A stretch of 64,000 nucleotides of DNA from Favolaschia claudopus (Eukaryota; Basidiomycota; Agaricomycetes; Agaricales; Mycenaceae). Below are positions 56,308 through 64,000 of the stretch, in pieces. The stretch's first letter is position 1; each line of letters begins with the position of its first letter. Below the pieces are notes generated by a model. The model was not told where the DNA came from. It made no database searches and saw only the letters and a program-made list of their open reading frames with translations. Position numbers and translations under genes: made by a program. Location of the stretch: assembly GCA_037176885.1 (NCBI GenBank), contig JAWWNJ010000001.1, positions 4,898,001-4,962,000 on the forward strand, written 5' to 3'.

Positions 56308-57927
56308 ATGCATCGCGCGCTCGAAATTACGGAGATTGTCTCTTCAGTCGTTTCCGCATGCCATTCGGAACCGTGGGGGTCACTTGGGAGGCTCACAGCA
56401 CTGGCTAGATGTCGGATCTTCCACGAGGATGCGGTGGATTTGTTGTGGCAGGATCAACTCACCATTCTGAATCTCATCCGCTGCTTGCCCGATGATGTTG
56501 TGACTGTCAAGAATCAGGGAAATAGTTTTGAATTGGTGAGTGCGATGCCGCGCTGTATTCAAGGGGGGTATAACTCTTATTCTTTTCCTCCCCTTTCCCA
56601 GATATTTCATCGGACTCCCCATCCATCTGACTGGGCGAGGGTCCTCTATTACGGTCGTCGGGTCAGGATGTGTGCGATAGATTACACACTGAACGGTGGG
56701 GTGAAAAAGGTTTTCCAGGTGCTTCGGACGAGAGCCTCTGGTGATTACCTCTTGCCGAATCTCGTCGAACTACGATGGCGCCCCGTGTACTGCATCGAAA
56801 GCTACACGGATATCGACCTTTTTCTGGGTCCAATGATTTCCTCGATATCAATTTTTTGGCTATCCGCATCAACATCAGTCCTCGACACCATTCTGCGGAC
56901 ACGTCCCAGTATCAGCACTGTGCAAATTTACGACATACTCCGGGGCAAAACGGTCTGCGACCAGCTTGCCCTCCAGTCTAGATTCTCATCCTTCGCTTGT
57001 TCACTGCCCAACCTCACTTCCCTATCGCTGGACATTTGTGTCGACACAGAAGCAATTCTACATCTCGGCAAGGTTCCGCATTTGAAACGTCTCGTACTCG
57101 GACCTCCCGCGCATGCCAGTTCATTCGTGTTCCCGAGCACACTCCCCGCAAATCTATTCCCGGACCTCGAGATTTTCTCGTTCACAGGAAAGGATGAAGG
57201 AATTGTCTATCTCACGACCTTGTTGCGGTCATGGGCCAACCCGCCATTGGAGTCCTTCCGCATTGTACTTCAATGCAAGTCTCATCCCACGTCCGCATCC
57301 ATCGACGAACTCCTACGCGCTGTATCGGAGCATTGCTCTCATGATGCACTGCAGAGAATCCACCTCGGCATCCATGTCCCAGCCGACCAAGGCCGAAACG
57401 ACGGGCAATACGCTCTAACGGGCAGAGCACTACGACATTTATTGCCCTGTTTCTCCTTCACCGACGTCAGCTTTCACCTTAGCGGTGGATATCGGGTCGA
57501 CGACCATGACATTCTCATGATGGCTATGGCGTGGCCGAAGCTCAGGAGGCTCCGCTTTAGGGGCAACACCGACCGCCAATCCTGTGACGCTACCCTGCAG
57601 GCATTGATTTCGTTGGCAAAGCATTGTCGCAATCTCAACACCTTGGAACTCACCTTTGACGCCACATGCATCCCGGCGCTTCCTCCTCACGAACAACTTC
57701 TGTATCCTCCTTTAACAACTCTCAATGTCGGCGATTCCTTGATCGTTGATGCTCAAGGAGTCGCAGGCTTCATTTACGTCTTGCTTCCCAGAATCTTGGA
57801 GTTGAAAACGTCGGTGGAAAATGATGATCTAGACGATTTGGAAGATCGTGGCCCGGGGTTTGCGGAGCGCCTTGTCTGTCATAAGATGTGGAAGTCGGTT
57901 GAAGAGCGACTCCGAGACCTTTACTAG
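56308..57927 (+). CDS. F-box/LRR-like protein, tandem copy 1
   Basis: The frame starts MHRALEITEIVSSVVSACHS, the typical N-terminus of agaricomycete F-box proteins, followed by LARCRIFHEDAVDLLWQDQL and LRR-like segments (LPNLTSLSLDICVDTEAILH, WPKLRRLRFRGN). It ends KSVEERLRDLY with TAG at 57925-57927. The reading frame is open throughout (539 codons), but 56537-56602 is a 66-base stretch with gtgagt and tttcccag ends, in phase and without a stop. The neighbour paralogue has its intron at the same place, so this is most likely a spliced intron, and the product is 517 residues. Probable SCF ubiquitin-ligase adaptor. Confidence 0.83.
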   Translation: MHRALEITEIVSSVVSACHSEPWGSLGRLTALARCRIFHEDAVDLLWQDQLTILNLIRCLPDDVVTVKNQGNSFELVSAMPRCIQGGYNSYSFPPLSQIFHRTPHPSDWARVLYYGRRVRMCAIDYTLNGGVKKVFQVLRTRASGDYLLPNLVELRWRPVYCIESYTDIDLFLGPMISSISIFWLSASTSVLDTILRTRPSISTVQIYDILRGKTVCDQLALQSRFSSFACSLPNLTSLSLDICVDTEAILHLGKVPHLKRLVLGPPAHASSFVFPSTLPANLFPDLEIFSFTGKDEGIVYLTTLLRSWANPPLESFRIVLQCKSHPTSASIDELLRAVSEHCSHDALQRIHLGIHVPADQGRNDGQYALTGRALRHLLPCFSFTDVSFHLSGGYRVDDHDILMMAMAWPKLRRLRFRGNTDRQSCDATLQALISLAKHCRNLNTLELTFDATCIPALPPHEQLLYPPLTTLNVGDSLIVDAQGVAGFIYVLLPRILELKTSVENDDLDDLEDRGPGFAERLVCHKMWKSVEERLRDLY

Positions 57928-58413
57928 GCTCACGAGGTAGCCTCTAAGCACGACGGATCATATGTTGCTAGATAGGATTTTATCAAACCGCTCCCGGTAT
58001 AGCGCTTAGTCGATCAACCTTATGCAAACCCTTTTTCTTTGTGCTATGGCAGAATGTAAACCGGAACTAGACAAATGAGTCACCACATATTGTTTTTTTC
58101 ACAGTCTCTTGTAAATTGATGTACAGAATTAGGAAATTGAATTGTATACTACTCATCGCTGAGAATTGGGAACTGAATACTTATGAGGCATTACCCCGAA
58201 TGCGAGCCGTTAGCGGTAAAGAGTTGAACCTCAGAGTTGAATGCATAGGAGTTGGATGGGAAGGAGGTTACTAATTCCGTATGACGGTGGCCTTCGGCGG
58301 CGGTCGAGCCGGTAACCCGATCACGTAGAATCCACGTGGCGTTACATCTCTGTGACTCGTCATTTTTTGCTCTTTGCCTCTTACCTTCATCGCCCACGCC
58401 GACGCCGCTGTAC
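57928..58413. other. Intergenic between tandem F-box genes
   Basis: 486 AT-rich bases with no recognisable element beyond presumed terminator and promoter sequence. Confidence 0.35.
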
Positions 58414-60415
58414 ATGGCTGACGCGTTGATCTTGAATAATTTGCACGTTGCCTACAACATTCTGCTGCGAAATGTTGCCCGTACGCTGCGCCGTCGCGCG
58501 GATTTCACTCTTGGGCCGGACGACATGAATCAACAAATAGCGGAGGTGGTCCAATTCTGCGCTGAAGCAAGTCAGGTAAAGAAAAAACATCTATCTGGTT
58601 CAAGTGTTCATTGAAGATATGCTCCAGCGTCAAGGACTACTTGCTCCTGCGGATTTTCAGGTCATACAAACCAGCATGCGAGATTTACTCCAAGAACTCG
58701 GTGCTCTCTTGACCCCGGAAAGCGTCCCTTCCTGTTCAAACGCTCCAGCGCTCTGCCCAGAGACCCCACCAGTAGCAATGCATCGCGGCTTGCTGGTATC
58801 TGACATTGTGTGGACCATTGTTTCGCAGCTCGATCCTCGTGCTGTGGAAGGCAGAAAGGCGCTGGCTGCTCTCGCACGGTCCAAAATCTTCCATCATCAT
58901 GCGCTCGACGTTCTCTGGAAGACCCAAATGACAGTACGCAATCTCATGCGGTGCTTTCCGGAGGATCTGTGGCAGTCGCCCAGTCAATCGCTGGTGAGTG
59001 TCGCCACAACAAGTGAGGCGGACCACGGATCACTTAAGCTTGAATAGCGACTTGCTCGAACTCCTCGAGCCACAGACTGGGACAGGGTGCTTCAATATTC
59101 TGTCCGTATTCGGCATTTCAGGATCTATCGTAGCGCCACCAAGGCCATAGAGTGTCTAGCTACGATGCTGCGCGCGGGAGGGCTTGGAGAACCTTTCATG
59201 CCCAACCTTGAAAGTCTTGAATGGCACACAGGGTCCTTGGAGAATATCGATCTCTTTCTTGGAACACAGGTCACCGCACTTTCTCTCGGAGGTCTATACC
59301 CGGAAGACTTTGCCGTTATCCACTCTTTCGACCTTTCTGCACTCACCGAGGTTCTCATTACCGGGAATTTTTATCATCGTTACAGTAACGCCCAAGGCGT
59401 GAATGTAGCTGACGATCTGTCCACTTTCGTCTGCGGATTGCGCCGCGTTCGGACTTTGCATGTCGGTGCTGGCATTAACAACGATGCGATAATCTATCTC
59501 GGACGGCTGCCTACCCTACGCAGCCTGTTTCTTACCGTCTCCGCCGGGTGCATGACACTGAGCCTGCCAGCCATGGCGTTGTTTCACCATCTGCAGTCGT
59601 TCGAAATCAAGAGCGACGAGGAAAGGGCGATCGACTATGCACGCGCTCTCATCAATTCTTGGGACGAGTCACCTCTACAGTCGTTCAAGATGACATTTGA
59701 CTCTGACGTTTTCCCTTTCCTGACGACGTCTACGGCTGAGGCTTTCTTTCGCGAGCTATCGGAGCACTGTTCTCATCCACACCTTACCTCGATCAACATC
59801 GAATTTACCTCTTCCTCCGATACCACAGAAGCGAACCTCATCCTCGGGGACGCATTCAAGCCTTTGTGTTGCTTCACCCAACTGCGGACCGTGGTGATCT
59901 ACATGACGAATAACTTCGCCCTCGACGACGCCGCTATCGCAGATTTGGCCGCATCCTGGCCCCAAATCGAGGAATTCTCCATTAGTAGCCGTGATGCCGG
60001 GCCCTCAAGCACAACACTATCAGCATTATACGAGCTTGCGCGCCACTGCACCAAACTCCGCGCGCTATGCCTTTGCTTGGACGCTACCACCGTCCCGCCC
60101 CCGGATCCTCTCACAATCCACCACCCACCCCTTCTCCACGCCAATCTCACAAAACTGAACGTCAGCTACTCACGTATTGGTGATGCGTTCACCGTCGCGC
60201 GCTTCCTGTCCGCCACGTTTGTTAATCTGGATCAACTCACGACGGCGATGGAAAACCAGCCTATTCCAAATGAAATTCAAGCGGGCGAGGATCCGGAGTT
60301 TACGGAGCAGGTTGAGTGTCATTTGGTGTGGAAGGACGTGGAGAGGTATTTGCCGGAGTTACGTGAGATACGCATGGAGGAGTTTAGGAGGGGGCAAGAG
60401 TCGATTGATCAGTGA
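58414..60415 (+). CDS. F-box/LRR-like protein, tandem copy 2, with helical extension
   Basis: The ATG at 58414 gives MADALILNNLHVAYNILLRN, a helical N-terminal extension of about 115 residues absent from copy 1. The F-box part follows: MHRGLLVSDIVWTIVSQLDP, ARSKIFHHHALDVLWKTQMT. An intron (58994-59047) at the same place as in copy 1 leads to LARTPRATDWDRVLQYSVRI and LRR-like sequence to ESIDQ, TGA at 60413-60415. The extension is in frame with the F-box only if the A run at 58582-58587 has five A and not six. Then it reads EASQVKKNIYLVQVFIEDML without a break. Otherwise the shorter protein would start at the methionine of MHRGLL (58779). Probable SCF adaptor. Confidence 0.78.
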
Positions 60416-62856
60416 GTTGAATTTTTTGCTGTCGGCAGTGAACACTTTATTCATGCTTCTATCTACTATAGGACAGCATATTTCGTTCCGTTCGAAACCA
60501 ATCTGGCCACTTAGGCCCTTCTTTTTTCGTGCGTCGCTTCTTCTTCGTCCAAAGACATCTTGAATCTAAACCTCTCGTTCCAGTAACCAAGACTCAACTC
60601 CGATCTCATCCTTCCCCCCGGCAAACCAATCAATGTTCCATGGCTCGTTATCTCTCGAGTCTAGGTATATCTGCTATATTGCACCGCTCGCGCTTCAATC
60701 ATATGCTCTCGTTGCTCATTCCCAAATATGCTCCTCCTCTTTCCTTCGGATTCATTCACAGCCAATTGAGTTATGATTTTTACCTTCGAAACCTATGTGT
60801 CGTGACGATTGAAAGGCGTTGGCAAAGTTACATCATCTTAACTCTAAGTCGGTCGAATTGAAGTTCTTTCAAGTTCTCCGTCTCTTTTCCCTTTGCACTT
60901 TGACGCTTCTGAGTTCACCGACTCTCAGGCTCAAATTACGGTCTTTTTGTTCTCGAAATTCCTATTCCTCAACACACTTCAATATTCAAGACAATCAATA
61001 TATTGAGTCTGTTACTTTTTTTTTCCGCTTTCTTCCCCGTCTACATCATTCCAACCGCATTCTCCAAAATATTTTTGACTTTTCCGCCCCGTCACGTTCA
61101 ACTGTAACGATCAATTAGACTTGATTGTCACAGTGTCACAATCAGGCTTGCGCAAGGCTCTTTCTTTTCGCCATCTAGCTTCAAATTACTCGAAAGCCCT
61201 GGCTCCGCCAGCTAAAACCTTGCTCGCTCGAAAAAAGGGACTGGAATAATCTAGTGTGTGTTGTTTATTGTATATTGGAGAACTTGAACGCCAAACCTCC
61301 CCAATCTGGGCTAATTAAAGGGTTCCCAAATAGAAAGACGAGCCCCACTTTCACAGCGAGTGCCGGCAAATCCGTGGCATCTGAAACTAATTGCCGGTTT
61401 GCGGCACCATATCTAGCATTTATTGACAACGGCCTCAAGCCGCCCTGGGTTGCGGTGTGACTTCCTGGCTTGTATTTGCTTTGTTTACCTCGTTCCTTCT
61501 CCCTCTCGGAATATCTCCACTCCCCTATGAAGTCTAATCATTGTAGATTGCGCAATTGCCGAACTTTTTCATTCTCAACCAATTTTCCACAACCAAGAGG
61601 GTCGAGTGACTGTAGTACTGTACAGCCTTGAGCTGTCCAAGGATGATTTTTAACTCCCGGAATTTTTTAATGCCACGGTTCACAGTTGAGAATCAATGCT
61701 GTTTGTCTGCCGGCGAAATCCCGCTCTCCGGCATAACCGGCACTGTGTCTTCCTCCCGCCGCCCCAATAAAAGCATGAGATCTTGGATTCCAGAGATTGC
61801 GAGACCTCCAAGCCCCATGGCCTTCGTTGTATGCAAGTACCATTATTCAACTTGCTCAGTGCGGGTGCTACTCGGCCGAGACGGCACGTACCATAATTCC
61901 GTCATTCCAAACAACTGTGAATCTTATTCGGACCCCGCCCCCCCTTAAAACTTCAGTTACTGAAAGAAGCCTCAGCGTTCGTGGATACCTAACAAATTGT
62001 ACAAAGAACGGACTTTCAGCAAGACTCTTTGTGCGCCGTGCCACCTCGATGATTACAAATGCTGTGCACAAGGATCAAAAAGAGGTTTCGGGAATGCTGA
62101 GTAAACCTTGGCAAGCAAGGTAACTTGTTCACCATCGACGTCCTGACCTTTCATAGTGATGGCTCACTCACATACCCACTCTGTTAAACCGTTCGGCAGC
62201 CCGTTGAGCGAGCGCTTCGTGTGCGCGGCGCGCCGGAGTATGCGACGACATCGCGACATCACAAGTGGCATTTTGGTGGCATCGGACCTTTGGCCTGCTC
62301 AAATTACGATGGAAGCGACTTGGGGCCGAGGCTCAAGCGGCCGCTGAGGATACTTGTGAAAAGGCACGGCCAAAATTTCAGCTGTGTCTAACAAAACCTC
62401 ACAATGTAGATTGACTCCGAGTCGGCGTCAGTCTTCTCCTCCACTCCGTGTATTTTCGTGCTATTCATACTGATATTTAGTTTCTGTGGCGCACCCAGCA
62501 ACAGCCCGGTAACAATAATCTATGGTAGTGATAATCAGCCGCCGACAATCCCCGCAATGCACTGTGTGGCGCAAGAACTTGCACTGAGCACTCTTTGATA
62601 TCGATTCGCTCATGGTATTGAAGAATCCGTTCCAACCACGTTCATCCCTGTGCACATCACTCTATCCGCCGATTCCCTATACGATCCGGGCCCCATCCAC
62701 AATGGCTTCATTGAAGCGTATGGAGCGCATTGTCCCCCGCTGTACGTACTCGAATTTCGAATTCTGTACAGCTTCTTGATCCGCATATCAGGCAATTAGC
62801 CGGGCGGTGCTGCATATTTAAACTATGGCCGCCAGGAATTCTCTGGTAGCCTTTTC
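60416..62856. other. Gene-poor AT-rich region
   Basis: No gene was supported in 2.4 kb. The plus strand from 60520 to 61110 is pyrimidine-rich, like the left end of the window. No repeats were recognised. A TATA-like tatttaaa (62815-62822) lies about 40 bases before the next gene's ATG. Confidence 0.4.
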
Positions 62857-64000
62857 ATGCCCGCACCACGACAGTCTATGACCCGGTTCCAGCTCAGGCT
62901 CGTTCTCTGGACGCTTTTGCTGGCCATCGTTCTCTCTGTCCAAGCGCAGATTGACGGACCCAAGCCTCAGACGTGGGAATGGGGGCTCACCGTTAGTGCC
63001 CACTGCCCATCTCTTCTTAACAACTAGCTGATATGCGGTGTGCAGCAAACCGTCTCGATGTCCCTCCCCTCCTGCGCCATTTTAGCAATCGAGGCGAATC
63101 CGAGAGGAGCGGCGAACGGAACACTTCTCGCGGATGGGATACCTCCATTCTACATAACAGCCTTCCCTGTCGTTGGAATTCCCAGTGTCTCTTTCATTGG
63201 AACAAATGAGAGCGATCTAAGTTGGACTGTGAAATATCCAGTTGGTGATTTAGAATTGTTGCGTCTGGCTTGCTTGAACTCAGTGAGACTGTACAGGAAC
63301 CAAATTGGTCTTGGGGGTCGTCGATTCCCGCGGGACGTCCGGAGGAATCGGTCCTACCTTGTACACGGTGTCCGGTACGCCTTTGTATCATCGCATCATC
63401 GGAAGAGTCAGTGCTTAAAAAATCCCGTCCTAGCCGGTGAAACGTCGGACTGTCTGCCCTCGCCTCCATCGGATACATCCTTCAAGATTACCGCTAATGT
63501 CACCGACGTTCTGGATACTTGCCAGCCTTGGGGTCTCACCGTGGAAGGCGGGACGCCACCCTACCATGTCACGATCGCGCAAATGAATTCTGGAAATATA
63601 ACGAATGTAACGTTTGGTACGCATCCGACAATCCCGTTGGAACTTTGATGCTGAGAATTCAAATTCAAGGCACCATGGATTCTGTGCTCACGTATATAAA
63701 TCGAACACCTCCGGGAAACCAAATAATCGGTACGCAGTTTACACTTCCATGTTTAGAAGAGCCGCCGTCTGACAGGCACTTATCATAGCCATGGCCAGTG
63801 ATGTGTGAGGTCTCCCCTTTCGTCCAGCGTTCGATGCCTGTTAATTTTATTTTGATTGACCAGAAATGGGCGGTGGGCAAACGGTAATCCCTTTGTCCGC
63901 ACCAAAGGCTCTCAAGATATGGACTGCTTTGGCTGGGACACAACTACGCATGGTTTTGAGGACGAAACTTCTCCTGGCGAAAAAGACCATTCCCTCTCAC
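62857..64000 (+). CDS. Secreted/membrane surface protein, 3' end outside window
   Basis: The start MPAPRQSMTRFQLRLVLWTL leads into a hydrophobic signal (LLAIVLSVQAQ). Exons then give VSMSLPSCAILAIEANPRG, PPFYITAFPVVGIPSVSFIG, LGVVDSRGTSGGIGPTLYTV, SFKITANVTDVLDTCQPWGL, TVEGGTPPYHVTIAQMNSGN and TMDSVLTYINRTPPGNQII. The last visible exon reads VNGRWANGNPFVRTKGSQDM and DCFGWDTTTHGFEDET and is open at the window edge. Two or more repeated modules (C-x-x-L/I, GxPPYxV/I, N-glycosylation sites) are visible. The related family in agaricomycetes continues with a single membrane helix and a cytoplasmic tail, so a cell-surface protein is likely. Function unknown. Confidence 0.7.

Noticed and set aside
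1..64000. CRISPR arrays, operons, ribosome binding sites, tRNA and rRNA genes
   Set aside because: The DNA is eukaryotic and intron-rich; no spaced repeat array or RNA gene was recognised by eye, though small ncRNAs cannot be excluded without a covariance search.

Overview
This window is nuclear DNA from a basidiomycete fungus, most likely a mushroom-forming agaricomycete. The genes are intron-dense with introns of about 45-70 bases and many very short exons. The families are typical of that group: F-box/LRR proteins, a DUF6533 seven-helix receptor-like protein, a Kelch protein with a MYND finger, a P450-reductase fusion, CCL2/ricin-B-like lectins and a membrane protein with ankyrin repeats. 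I traced exon structures by hand from reading frames, splice signals and remembered family patterns. Splice choices marked uncertain should be treated so. No RNA gene, CRISPR array or autonomous transposon was recognised.

Layout. 1-3545: pyrimidine-rich, non-coding, with a 209-base direct repeat whose second copy cuts off an aldo/keto reductase gene (3546-4015, -). 4664-7305 (+): intact GH47 class I alpha-mannosidase A. 7818-9962 (-): flavin-containing monooxygenase. 10658-13375 (-): a lectin 3' fragment, a complete beta-trefoil lectin and a 134-residue orphan protein. 13909-15095 (-): NmrA-like oxidoreductase. 15726-17387 (-): F-box protein. 17388-19478: gene-poor. 19479-21268 (+): DUF6533 protein. 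21663-22977 (+): F-box pseudogene. 23107-24165 (-): alpha-carbonic anhydrase. 25155-27553 (-): Kelch-MYND protein. 27990-30625 (-): GH47 mannosidase B, head to head with a Chk1 kinase (30833-32806, +). 32957-37541 (-): CYP505-type P450-reductase fusion. 38127-40047 (+): a second, inverted copy of the orphan-plus-lectin module, with the orphan gene dead and the lectin intact. 41387-42854 (+): SDR. 42965-45005: a divergent pair of unknown genes (SAM-like and Gly-rich). 45650-47828 (-): membrane/ankyrin protein. 48670-49654 (+): stand-alone helical domain like fungal NLR N-termini. 50186-52045 (-): membrane-anchored aspartic protease. 54133-55927 (+): serine beta-lactamase-like hydrolase. 56308-60415 (+): two tandem F-box genes. 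62857 to the end (+): partial secreted membrane protein.

Themes. (1) Local duplication: two GH47 genes, two lectin modules, tandem F-box genes and short tandem repeats. (2) Many otherwise well-conserved genes between 21.6 and 58.6 kb carry single-base frameshifts, mostly one extra base in a homopolymer. This looks more like consensus error than decay, although the F-box gene at 21.7-23.0 kb may be a true pseudogene. (3) The most interesting novel unit is the co-duplicated orphan-plus-lectin cassette, with matching TATA boxes and conserved flanks in both copies. Its function is not known from sequence.
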